Part shown: piece by piece, positions 1 to 8,206 of the stretch
How positions within the stretch are numbered: position 1 is the first letter of the stretch
Layout of the letters: each line of letters starts with the position of its first letter
From: Candidatus Fibrimonadales bacterium
GTDB lineage: Bacteria > Fibrobacterota > Fibrobacteria > Fibrobacterales > Fibrobacteraceae
NCBI GenBank assembly: GCA_009777135.1
Contig: WRMM01000039.1
Location: 1 to 11,268, forward strand
Direction: 5' to 3'
DNA: 11,268 nucleotides
The notes under the pieces: model-generated
What the model saw: the letters and a program-made list of their open reading frames with translations, nothing else
Database searches by the model: none
What the model was told of the DNA's origin: nothing
Program-made: the position numbers and the translations under genes

Positions 1-563
1 CCTGCTGCTTCAATCAAGGTAAAGCCGAGAGTTTCCAGCTTTTGATACGCATGCAAAAAACTCCCTCCGCCATTGTTTGCTTTTGCGCCCTGCACAACGG
101 AAGCTCCGTTTGCATAACAAGCCGCCATTGAATTTAGCCAGTTTGGCGGCGGCACGCAATCGGCATCCGCAATTAGCAAAAATTCGCCTTTAGCAGCTAA
201 AAAGCCTGTATTCAAGGCTCTTTTTTTTGGCGAGGCTATTTGCGGCGAATTTTGCGGAACGTCTATAACAGAAAAATTTTCATTTTTTTCGCAAAAAGCC
301 CGCGCAATTTCTGGCGATTTATCCGTAGAGCGGTCATTTACAATTATTGCTTCCCATTCCCCCGCATATTTTTGCGCATTCAAGGCATTCAAAGTTGTTT
401 CAATAAATGCTTCTTCGTTGCGCATGGGGATGATGATGGAAACAGTGGGCAAGCGGTCAGCGGCAAGCGGCAAGCGGCTAGTTTTTAGCAATCCTGTCCA
501 CAGGTATAGCATCAAACTTAGGTAAGCTAGAGCGAGTGCTGAAATCAAAATAACAATAATCAT
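1..563 (-). CDS. Family 2 glycosyltransferase, membrane-anchored (partial, runs off window start)
   Basis: The frame opens at the ATG at 563 and stays open for 187 codons to the window edge, so the C-terminus is missing. Residues 2-25 form one hydrophobic helix. A short Arg/Pro-rich linker (about 28-40) leads into a GT-A fold domain: VSIIIPMRNEE at 41-51, the nucleotide-binding strand AIIVNDRST at 72-80, and the metal-binding DxD as IADADC (D133, D135). These are the usual signatures of inverting GT2 enzymes that transfer a sugar from a nucleotide donor at the cytoplasmic face of the membrane; donor and acceptor cannot be read. The linker is encoded by a heptanucleotide repeat (452-479). The ATG lies inside one copy of a 17-bp direct repeat, and its weak AAAGG ribosome site is partly supplied by the inserted cassette. 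The family is clear, the substrate unknown. Confidence 0.9.
   Translation of the reverse strand, partial: MIIVILISALALAYLSLMLYLWTGLLKTSRLPLAADRLPTVSIIIPMRNEEAFIETTLNALNAQKYAGEWEAIIVNDRSTDKSPEIARAFCEKNENFSVIDVPQNSPQIASPKKRALNTGFLAAKGEFLLIADADCVPPPNWLNSMAACYANGASVVQGAKANNGGGSFLHAYQKLETLGFTLIEAA
452..479. repeat. Heptanucleotide tandem repeat, about four units of AGCGGCA, inside the GT2 gene
   Basis: Four consecutive 7-base units are AGCGGTC, AGCGGCA, AGCGGCA and AGCGGCT. They encode about residues 29-37 of the glycosyltransferase, the linker between its membrane helix and catalytic domain. The unit contains no stop in any frame of the coding strand. Seven is not a multiple of three, so gain or loss of one unit would shift the frame of the catalytic domain. 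Confidence 0.85.
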
Positions 564-574
564 AATATTTTAAC
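558..574. repeat. 17-bp direct repeat, left copy (cassette boundary)
   Basis: AATCATAATATTTTAAC is identical to 1983-1999. This copy contains the ATG of the family 2 glycosyltransferase (561-563 on the minus strand). See the cassette entry. Confidence 0.85.
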
Positions 575-595
575 CTTTGTTTTTTACCAAGGTAG

Positions 596-612
596 AGTCT
601 CCATGTGAGACT
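596..612. other. Small hairpin beside the left end of the cassette
   Basis: AGTCTC and GAGACT pair perfectly across a five-base loop, in the space between the PIN gene stop and the glycosyltransferase start. There is no T-run on either strand, so it is not a convincing intrinsic terminator. It could be an end structure of the cassette or simply attenuate read-through. Confidence 0.3.
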
Positions 613-619
613 ATATTGG

Positions 620-1045
620 CTATTCCTCTTGCTCCTGTTCTCCAAGTCTGGCTATAAATTCGGAATATGAAACTATTTCTGTTTTGTAAAATTTTCCTAA
701 AGCTAAAAGACCTTTATCGCCGGTAAGTAAAAAATCTGCTTCGGCAGCTTTAGCCAGAGAGAATAAATATAAATCTTTAGGATCTGTCAATTTTGGAACA
801 TAAACATCTTCAACGACTATATTTCTCTTAAATTTGTTAAGTACTTTTAAAGCTAAACCAACATCTTTTTGGTTTACATATTTTCTTATTTTTTCCCGAG
901 AACTTACATCAATAAATTCTTCTATAATTTTTTGGGAAACTATTATAAAAATATTTTCATTTTTACATAAATTTTCTAAACTTTTTAGTTTTTTACCAAT
1001 AAGAAAAGAAATCCATAAATTTGCGTCAATAATTATTTTATGCAT
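620..1045 (-). CDS. PIN-domain toxin (VapC-like, COG1569-type ribonuclease)
   Basis: This 141-residue protein has the layout of the PIN family of toxin-antitoxin nucleases. A beta strand ends in an acidic residue at the N-terminus (KIIIDANLW, D7), an acidic helix follows (IIEEF, E42/E43), then the paired acidic motif LTDPKD (D88, D91), and finally LLTGDKGLL with D110. These carboxylates would coordinate Mg2+ or Mn2+ for RNA cleavage. The length fits the family. The ATG at 1045 lies inside the end of the upstream small gene with a 13-base overlap, the normal translational coupling of antitoxin then toxin. Base composition is more AT-rich than the flanking glycosyltransferase and binding-protein genes, consistent with transfer. 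The RNA target cannot be inferred. Confidence 0.85.
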   Translation of the reverse strand: MHKIIIDANLWISFLIGKKLKSLENLCKNENIFIIVSQKIIEEFIDVSSREKIRKYVNQKDVGLALKVLNKFKRNIVVEDVYVPKLTDPKDLYLFSLAKAAEADFLLTGDKGLLALGKFYKTEIVSYSEFIARLGEQEQEE

Positions 1046-1242
1046 AATCCTTGTTTATTCCCATATCTTACCATATTAACCTCTTCCTGAATTTCTTCAT
1101 CGGTAAGGGGAACGTTTTTAGGGCGAGTATCAATAAATTTGCGAAGCAAAATCCTGTCTTCTGGATTTTTTGGATCCCATTCAGATTTTGAAGCTTCAAA
1201 AATACTCCTTTTAACTTTGCTTATAACGGCGATTTTTTCCAT
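1033..1242 (-). CDS. Probable cognate antitoxin of the PIN toxin
   Basis: This small, charged 69-residue protein sits directly upstream of the PIN toxin and overlaps it by 13 bases, the position expected of a cognate antitoxin. The N-terminal stretch (MEKIAVISKVKR) could be a short beta/DNA-binding element. The C-terminal half is acidic and helical (LTDEEIQEEVNMVR), like the segment that many VapB-type proteins wrap around the nuclease active site. I prefer the ATG at 1242 over an in-frame TTG five codons upstream; neither has a clear Shine-Dalgarno. I do not recognise the DNA-binding fold, so the role rests on size, order and overlap. Confidence 0.65.
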   Translation of the reverse strand: MEKIAVISKVKRSIFEASKSEWDPKNPEDRILLRKFIDTRPKNVPLTDEEIQEEVNMVRYGNKQGLCIK

Positions 1243-1286
1243 AATTAAAATATACAAAATAATGTAAGTGCTGATTAACTTTGCTG

Positions 1287-1307
1287 GGGAGTGGCTAGTA
1301 GGGAGTG
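1287..1307. repeat. Short heptanucleotide repeat in the cassette
   Basis: Three consecutive seven-base units, GGGAGTG, GCTAGTA and GGGAGTG, the outer two identical. They lie just upstream of the small plus-strand open frame at 1314 and could also serve as its ribosome-binding sequence (GGGAG). Confidence 0.55.
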
Positions 1308-1313
1308 GATAAA

Positions 1314-1433
1314 ATGCTGAATTTGAGCGGATTTGGCATTAGAGGCGCATTCGGGTTTTCTGGCATTAATAGCGGCTCGTGGAAAGAATTATCGCTTGCT
1401 GAAACTATCGGCAAGCTTGTTGCTTGCATATGA
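1314..1433 (+). pseudogene. Possible N-terminal remnant of a phosphohexomutase (GlmM/phosphomannomutase-like) gene
   Basis: A 39-codon open frame runs from ATG at 1314 to TGA at 1431-1433, followed immediately by an in-frame TAG. Its product contains GFGIRGAFG at about residues 6-14 and then ELSLAETIGKLV at about 25-36. This resembles the first strand and helix of alpha-D-phosphohexomutases, which begin with a (T/S)xGIRG motif followed by LTPELAxxIGxA. Nothing of the catalytic serine loop or later domains follows, so it would be a 5' fragment left by a rearrangement. It lies opposite to the flanking genes in a 187-base gap that otherwise holds only the short heptamer repeat. The match is short, and a chance open frame is the alternative. 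Confidence 0.35.
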
Positions 1434-1444
1434 TAGCGGTCATT

Positions 1445-1951
1445 TTACAATACCATGCGGTGAGATATTCCTCTTAGCTCTTCAAGTACCCATTTTTTCT
1501 CAATAATGTCTTCAAATGGTATAGGTTTGCTTGCATTTTTTGCATAATTCTTTTTCCAGCACTTTTCTTTATGATTCTTCTTTTCAACTTGATTGAAGGT
1601 CAAGCCATTATATTCATTGAATCCAACTTGCAAAGATACAAGATCATAATCAGAAAGCCATCCGCTTTCATAGCATTTCTTTCTGATTAGAGTATTGCCG
1701 TCTCTATAAAATCCGTCTCCTTGCGTTGGCGTATTGCTATTGGCAATTTCATATAATTTACGTGGCACAGTGCCGTGCTTCATGGCTCGATATACATCGC
1801 CTGTTATAGGAGAAGCGTAATTATTCAAGCTGTACTTCTCGGCAGTGAAAAGCATTTTCCATATATTGTACATATTGGATTCGCCACGTTCAATGAGCCA
1901 AAGAACGCATTCAATTGCCTTTTCTTTGTTCATATTAAACCTAATTGCCAT
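1445..1951 (-). CDS. Panacea-domain (SocA-like, DUF4065) protein, candidate antitoxin
   Basis: This 168-residue protein carries the Panacea/SocA core. A first helix (EKAIECVLWLIER, about 10-22) is followed by YNIWKMLFTAEKYSL, then YASPITGDVYRAMKHGTVP (about 45-63), which matches the family's hallmark PITGD..YxAMxHGPVP segment. A C-terminal half with LSDYDLVSL and IPFEDII follows. Panacea proteins act as antitoxins for many unrelated toxins and as proteolysis adaptors (SocA). The ATG at 1951 is chosen over an in-frame TTG at 1984 because a perfect GGAGGT (1956-1961) sits four bases upstream. No toxin gene overlaps it: upstream is the binding-protein stop at 1985, downstream the small remnant and then the PIN pair. 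It may therefore be solitary, or linked to the PIN module in the same cassette. Confidence 0.8.
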   Translation of the reverse strand: MAIRFNMNKEKAIECVLWLIERGESNMYNIWKMLFTAEKYSLNNYASPITGDVYRAMKHGTVPRKLYEIANSNTPTQGDGFYRDGNTLIRKKCYESGWLSDYDLVSLQVGFNEYNGLTFNQVEKKNHKEKCWKKNYAKNASKPIPFEDIIEKKWVLEELRGISHRMVL

Positions 1952-1982
1952 AATAACCTCCGACTGCAATATACAAAAATAC

Positions 1983-1999
1983 AATCATAATATTTTAAC
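1983..1999. repeat. 17-bp direct repeat, right copy (cassette boundary)
   Basis: Identical to 558-574. This copy contains the last codons and TGA stop (1985-1987, minus strand) of the substrate-binding protein. Confidence 0.85.
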
Positions 2000-3043
2000 A
2001 TAGTATAGAAAATTGCGTTTAGGTAAAATTTCTGGGTGAAAAATTCCTATTAAATCGGAGAGAATTTCATCGGGTTGCGCAATGCCGGATTCGTAAAAAT
2101 CGGCGGCGCCTCTTTTGCCTTGGCGCAGGGAATTTTGATATACTGCGTTCTTTTCCCAAGCTTTCAGTATTTCAATGCGAGGCTCGCTGGCAAGAACTTC
2201 CGCGCGGCTGTTCCATAAACTTGGGTGTAGCCAGTAATCTGCATTAACGCCTTTTAGCAGGGCATATTCCAAATTCAAATTCATAATTCCCGTTTGCGAA
2301 AAATTATTAAAAATATAAACCGCTCCGGCATCTTCCAGCAATTTTGCAAAATAGCTTTTTCCGCCGCCAGCAGCCCACTCGGAGCCGTTGGGGTAGCCCG
2401 TTAAAACGATTGGCTTGCTTTTTGCATTTTTTGCCAGATTGCTAAGCGAGTTGTATCTGCTAGAGGTTTCGCTGAAAATGGAATCCGCTTCTTTTTCTTT
2501 GCCAAATAAAACTGCCACAGCCTTGATCCACTCAAGCCTTGCCAAAGGGTGGTTTTCCATCCATTCAGACATTAAAACCGCTGGCAGTCCTGCAGCGTTT
2601 AGTTTGTGCAAGTCATCGTGAATATGCGAGCCTGTTCCAAATGTGAAAACCATATCGGGTTTTAGCATTAGCAATTTTTCCATATCAAGCGAAGAACCGC
2701 CGCCTACTTCGGGGATTTCCAGAGAATCTATTAGATGTTGCATTTTTTCGCTGTAAATATAATCACGATTTTCAACGGCTATAATTTTATCCAGCAGGTC
2801 TAGCTTCTCCATAAAAGCGATTGCAGTTTTAGAAAGCACGGCAACTCTTTTAAGGGGCAAATCATCTTTTTTTAAAACCAAATCAGGCGCATTTTTTATT
2901 TTCAGCACCTTGCTGTCATCCGCATATTCAATGCTAAAATGCACCGCTTTGGAACTTTCGCCAGAACTGTCAGAACTTTTGGAGCAGGCATTGACAAGAA
3001 AGAGGGTAGCTATGGAAAAAATAAGGGAGAAGCAAGCTTGCAT
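1985..3043 (-). CDS. Lipoprotein substrate-binding protein of an ABC transporter (Peripla_BP_2, BtuF/FhuD-like)
   Basis: From the ATG at 3043 this is a 352-residue class III (helical-backbone) periplasmic binding protein. A hydrophobic signal ends in the lipobox LVNAC (Cys20), so it should be lipid-anchored. The N-lobe starts KRVAVLSKTAIAFMEKLDLLDKIIAV; LLMLKPDMVFTFG is the family's 'kPDlVl' strand; the C-lobe starts PIVLTGYPNGSEW; and the end GIAQPDEILSDLIGIFHPEILP is the usual 'PdevL.Dli.ilhPe' signature. Such proteins bind cobalamin, haem or ferric siderophores; the ligand cannot be read and no permease or ATPase gene is in view. Start choice is uncertain: a TTG at 3109 would extend the N-terminus by 22 residues and add two lysines, but that stretch overlaps the carA promoter. 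The stop lies in the 17-bp repeat bordering the cassette. Confidence 0.82.
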   Translation of the reverse strand: MQACFSLIFSIATLFLVNACSKSSDSSGESSKAVHFSIEYADDSKVLKIKNAPDLVLKKDDLPLKRVAVLSKTAIAFMEKLDLLDKIIAVENRDYIYSEKMQHLIDSLEIPEVGGGSSLDMEKLLMLKPDMVFTFGTGSHIHDDLHKLNAAGLPAVLMSEWMENHPLARLEWIKAVAVLFGKEKEADSIFSETSSRYNSLSNLAKNAKSKPIVLTGYPNGSEWAAGGGKSYFAKLLEDAGAVYIFNNFSQTGIMNLNLEYALLKGVNADYWLHPSLWNSRAEVLASEPRIEILKAWEKNAVYQNSLRQGKRGAADFYESGIAQPDEILSDLIGIFHPEILPKRNFLYYVKIL

Positions 3044-3094
3044 TGCAAGAATATAGAAAAATAGCCAAAAACAATGAAAAAAACATTTCTTCCC

Positions 3095-3123
3095 TTGACA
3101 AGGCTCCAAAATATTTCTATATT
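3095..3123 (+). promoter_or_regulatory. Sigma-70-type promoter for carA
   Basis: A perfect -35 TTGACA (3095-3100), a 17-base spacer and TATATT (3118-3123, five of six consensus bases) predict a start near 3130 and a leader of about 135 nt before carA. The -35 lies in an 11-base near-palindrome, CCTTG-A-CAAGG (3093-3103), a possible operator. Confidence 0.7.
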
Positions 3124-3132
3124 CCCTTTCAT

Positions 3133-3190
3133 GTTTAGGAATGGGTGTAACAGCCTCACGCTAAGGCTCCCGAATGAGCCTAGACTAAAC
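3133..3190 (+). promoter_or_regulatory. Structured carA leader with mutually exclusive hairpins (candidate cis-regulatory RNA)
   Basis: Starting at about the fourth transcribed base, GTTTAG (3133-3138) can close on CTAAAC (3185-3190). Inside, AGCCT (3152-3156) pairs with AGGCT (3164-3168), but the latter overlaps AGGCTC (3164-3169), which alternatively pairs with GAGCCT (3176-3181). The two inner hairpins cannot form together, as expected of a switch. A third hairpin, TGCCT-TGG-AGGCA (3232-3244), precedes the ribosome site AGGA (3253-3256). I do not recognise a known riboswitch consensus. On the opposite strand the same element would be upstream of the binding-protein gene, so the orientation is inferred from the promoter. 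Confidence 0.5.
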
Positions 3191-3264
3191 TACTCTCTCT
3201 GCAAAATTTCACAAATCAACATTTCTCTAAATGCCTTGGAGGCAAAATTTTCAGGATTTACAAT

Positions 3265-4317
3265 ATGAAAACAGCATACTTAATTTTAGAAAACGGCATG
3301 GTCTTTAAGGGAAAATCCTTTGGAGCAGAAGTAGAAACCGTTGGCGAGATTGTCTTTACAACTGCAATGACAGGGTATTTGGAAACCCTTACGGACCCGT
3401 CGTATTGCGGGCAAATCGTGTTGCAGACATTTCCGCTCATCGGCAATTACGGCGTGATACCAGAAGACTTTGAATCAAAGATGGTCGCTCTCGCTGCGTA
3501 TATCGTCAAATACCCCTGCAAGCTGCCATCTAATTTTCGAAGCATTGAAAGCTTGGACGCCCTCTTAAAAAAGAGAGGCATCGCCGGGCTTTGCGAAATA
3601 GATACGCGAATGCTCACCAAAATCATTAGAAGCAGCGGTGTGCTGAATGGCAAAATTACTTACGCAAAGCCCACAGAGAAAGACCGTGCGGATGCATCTC
3701 GCTATGCGGTAATAAAACCCGTTATGCGGGTTTCGCAGAATAGGGACAGTAAGGATACTCCTAGCGGTTGCACAGTAAATACTATAGCTCTTTTTGACTT
3801 TGGTGCTAAAGACGGAATTGAGGATGCTCTTTTAAGGCGTGATTGCAAAGTTGTGCGGTTTGGTTATGATGCAACGCCTGAGGAGATTTTAAGCATAAAG
3901 CCTTCGGGGATTGTTCTCTCAAACGGTCCCGGCAATCCTGCAGACCCGGCAAATGCCGGGATAATAGAAACGATTAGCGTGCTGGAAAAAAGCGGGGTAC
4001 CGATGTTGGGGATTTGCTTGGGGCATCAATTGCTAGCAATTGCCAAAGGTTTTAAAACGCATAAGATGAAGTTCGGGCACAGGGGTGCAAATCAGCCGGT
4101 TAAGGATATGGCTACGGGGCGGGTTTATATCACCAGCCAAAATCACGGATATGCTGTTGCTGCCGATGCCAGCGAAAGCTCCTTTGTCAATGTTAACGAT
4201 GGCACAAACGAGGGATTAGATTACGGCGTTTCGTTTTCGGTTCAGTTTCACCCCGAGGCTCAAGGAGGACCGCTTGACACCTCGTTTTTGTTTGACCGCT
4301 TTATGGAAAGGATAATT

Positions 4318-4332
<15 letters not shown>
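3265..4332 (+). CDS. carA: Carbamoyl-phosphate synthase small (glutaminase) subunit
   Basis: CarA hydrolyses glutamine and delivers ammonia to CarB for carbamoyl phosphate, the precursor of pyrimidines and arginine. The 355-residue protein is full length. Its N-terminal domain begins YLILENGMVFKGKSFG with the family's GEIVFTTAMTGYLETLTDPSY (28-47) and ends with CEIDTRMLTKIIR (110-122). The class I amidotransferase domain (from about 173) has LSNGPGNP (218-225), the nucleophile elbow GICLGHQ (Cys251), KFGHRGANQPVKD (269-281), SQNHGYAV and the catalytic dyad FHPE (His329, Glu331). AGGA at 3253-3256 precedes the ATG by eight bases. carB is not in the window, so the pair is not adjacent here on the 3' side. 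Expression is likely controlled by the promoter at 3095 and the structured leader. Its last 15 bases overlap the 3' end of the convergent GT117 gene. Confidence 0.97.
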
Positions 4333-6452
<2,120 letters not shown>

Positions 6453-6477
<25 letters not shown>

Positions 6478-7001
6478 TTCTCTTTTTCCATTCTCAATTT
6501 TTCCAGAGAATTGTAATCCGCTTTGCTGCCGTCTCTCAGCTCGCAAAGCTTTTTATAATCTTGCTCCAAAATCTTGTTTTTTTCAGAAGGGAATTTTTCT
6601 TGCAAAGTTTTCAAAGCTTGAAAAATTGCTTTGTCGCTGTAAAGCCGCAAAATACCGTTTATCAAGTTTTTTTCTGTTTGAGGCTCTTCGCTAAATTCAA
6701 GAGGAATCAAGGAATCTAGCCATGTAGCTTGAATTAAAAACAGGGAATCATCTTGCTCAATGCTGGGAGCCTTGCCTACAGGGTAGGCTTCTTTTGGGAG
6801 AAGCAAATTTTGCGAGGCGGCAAATTCTTTTAATTTTTGCAAACTATGTTCATTTGAGTTTTCCAGCAAATTTTCCTTTAATATTGCAAGCGAAAGCGCT
6901 GGATTTTCCAAAGGCAGGTTATAACGCCTGCTAGCTCTCAGCTTAGCCCCTGCTGCCGCTATTACAAAGACAACCGCTAAGATTGTAATGATCCAAGCCA
7001 T
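6453..7001 (-). CDS. Uncharacterised protein with N-terminal membrane anchor
   Basis: The family is not recognised. The 182-residue product begins with a single hydrophobic helix (ITILAVVFVIAAAGAKL, about 4-20) followed by RASRR, predicting an N-terminal anchor. The rest is soluble, helical and charged, rich in Lys, Glu and Leu, with a C-terminal coiled-coil-like stretch (about 135-182). It follows the lipoprotein gene by 22 bases and overlaps the GT117 gene by 25, so it is in the middle of the operon and translation is likely coupled. No Shine-Dalgarno is visible before the ATG. It may be an accessory or scaffold of the glycosyltransferase, but only position supports that. Confidence 0.7.
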
Positions 7002-7023
7002 TATAGATATAGAACTGGCGAGT

Positions 7024-7608
7024 TTATTTAGCGTATTTATTGACTAACTCATCCAAGGTTTCGCAGGGGAGCATTTCCATTTGCGTACCCATGGCTACGG
7101 AACGAGTTCTGTCGCTTCCTTTTGGTTCTGGAACTCTAAAGCACAGGTAATTTTCTGTTTGGGGATCAGAATCAGCGGGTATTGTGAGTTTGAACAGTTT
7201 GTACCGTTCGCTTTGCTCAGTGTAAAATTCTTTGTAATCCATTGTGTTTTGGATTTTCGATAGTCGTTTTGAATCACTAAATGCAACACCAGAGATTTGC
7301 GATGAGTCCAGCCGAACTGGGAATGTGTTTGGAAAACGAATTTCAATTCTATCACCGGTTTTCACAAGTGAGGCTTGATTTGGATTTATCAAATGTCTTT
7401 GCATGGGCACGTTGCGGTATGCTTGGTAGCGCACAGGTCTTACGCCACAGTCTTTCCGCATATCCTTATTTATGTAAAAATCCACATTTTGGCATATATC
7501 TGGCATATCTACTGGGATGTGGAGTACTTCTCTTTTAGTGTTTGGGTTGCTACTACTGCAAGCAAGGAAAAGAAAAGCTATTGTGGTAGGGAAGATGTAC
7601 TTTTTCAT
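7024..7608 (-). CDS. Uncharacterised lipoprotein
   Basis: A clear type II signal peptide, MKK plus a hydrophobic stretch ending in LFLAC (Cys17), is followed by a flexible SSSNPNTKR linker, so the 194-residue product should be exported and lipid-anchored. The mature part looks beta-rich, with a central segment TGDRIEIRFPNTFPVRLDS and four cysteines (about 39, 54, 155 and 181) that could form disulfides. I do not recognise a family. The start overlaps the stop of the barrel gene as ATGA (7605-7608), with no separate Shine-Dalgarno, so it is probably made by coupled translation with the outer-membrane barrel. An assembly partner or periplasmic plug of that barrel is a reasonable inference from this. 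Confidence 0.75.
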   Translation of the reverse strand: MKKYIFPTTIAFLFLACSSSNPNTKREVLHIPVDMPDICQNVDFYINKDMRKDCGVRPVRYQAYRNVPMQRHLINPNQASLVKTGDRIEIRFPNTFPVRLDSSQISGVAFSDSKRLSKIQNTMDYKEFYTEQSERYKLFKLTIPADSDPQTENYLCFRVPEPKGSDRTRSVAMGTQMEMLPCETLDELVNKYAK

Positions 7609-8201
7609 AATAATAATATAGTAAATGCTGCTTGCACTGCCAATGGATATCCATTCGTTTTTTTAGCATACTCAAGCATGCCAAAATGCCCGCGAATACC
7701 AAGCAAAATATTATTCCTGCTTATTCCGCCGCCAAAACTTGGCCCAAACGCAAAAGTATTGACATCGGGTATTTTAAGCTCTCTGTTCGTGTAAATCTTG
7801 GCATGGATATTGAAGCCGAATTGAGGTCCGGCTTCCATATAAACAGAGCCAAAATTAAAACGCGCAAGGACTGGAAGCTCTAAAGAATGCAGAACAGCTC
7901 CGGCTTCGTGCAGCTCATCAAAATCCATTCCTGTTTTTTGTATTGATATGCCGTGAGACCTATACAAAGTATATTGCATTTCGTAAACATTAAAAAAACT
8001 TTCTTCTGCAACAAATACCACGCCAGCGCTAGTTGAAATAGAAGGATAAAGCCTAATGGCTTTTGGTCCAAAAGAAAGAGATTGCAATGCTTTATGGTCG
8101 CGCAAAGCTCCTACACCTATGCCATAGCGAAGCCCCAAATTTTGAGCAAAAGCAGAGGTAAAAGCTATGCAAATTACAAGCAATAGAAGCGATTTTCTCA
8201 T
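7605..8201 (-). CDS. Outer-membrane beta-barrel protein (PorT-like)
   Basis: The 198-residue product has a Sec signal peptide (MRKSLLLLVICIAFTSAFA, cleavage likely before QN). The rest is alternating hydrophobic/polar strands with glycine- and aromatic-rich turns, such as LGLRYGIGVGAL, SVYMEAGPQFGFNI, FAFGPSFGGGISRNNILLGIRGHFGM, and a hydrophobic C-terminal strand. This matches the small eight-strand PorT/outer_membrane_beta-barrel type (PF13568) common in FCB bacteria. The ATG at 8201 is five bases after the activase stop, and the gene end overlaps the next lipoprotein gene by four bases. Its function is not readable from sequence: such barrels can be structural, transport or secretion-accessory proteins. 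Confidence 0.78.
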   Translation of the reverse strand: MRKSLLLLVICIAFTSAFAQNLGLRYGIGVGALRDHKALQSLSFGPKAIRLYPSISTSAGVVFVAEESFFNVYEMQYTLYRSHGISIQKTGMDFDELHEAGAVLHSLELPVLARFNFGSVYMEAGPQFGFNIHAKIYTNRELKIPDVNTFAFGPSFGGGISRNNILLGIRGHFGMLEYAKKTNGYPLAVQAAFTILLL

Positions 8202-8206
8202 GTTTC

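Larger units (their letters stand above)
575..1999. mobile_element. Putative inserted toxin-antitoxin/Panacea cassette (1.4 kb) flanked by 17-bp direct repeats
   Basis: The block between the two copies of a perfect 17-bp repeat (558-574, 1983-1999) holds a PIN toxin pair, a possible gene remnant and a Panacea-domain gene, and is visibly more AT-rich than its neighbours around the PIN gene. Collapsing the two copies into one joins the binding-protein end (...ATA TTA TGA) to the glycosyltransferase start (ATG ATT ATT) as an ATGA stop/start overlap, the common layout of coupled genes. I infer insertion at that junction with the repeat restoring both the stop and the start. No transposase or recombinase gene is inside, and I found no terminal inverted repeats, so the mechanism is unknown. 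A 17-bp duplication is longer than most transposon target duplications and could be an att-type core. Confidence 0.6.

Noticed and set aside
452..479. CRISPR array
   Set aside because: Units are seven bases with no spacers; the same holds for the arrays at 5814-5848 and 5987-6018.
558..1999. Integron attC-type gene cassette
   Set aside because: The repeat does not fit the GTTRRRY core (GTTAAAA here) and no folded attC-like site with paired R/L boxes is seen.
3093..3103. Divergent promoter for the binding protein from the palindromic -35 (TTGTCA on the minus strand)
   Set aside because: With a 17-base spacer the -10 would be TTCATT, only three of six matches; too weak to list.
3110..3264. 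Cobalamin riboswitch for the BtuF-like binding protein (minus strand)
   Set aside because: No recognisable B12-box (GCCACTG-like) or core consensus on either strand, and the clear promoter is on the plus strand toward carA.
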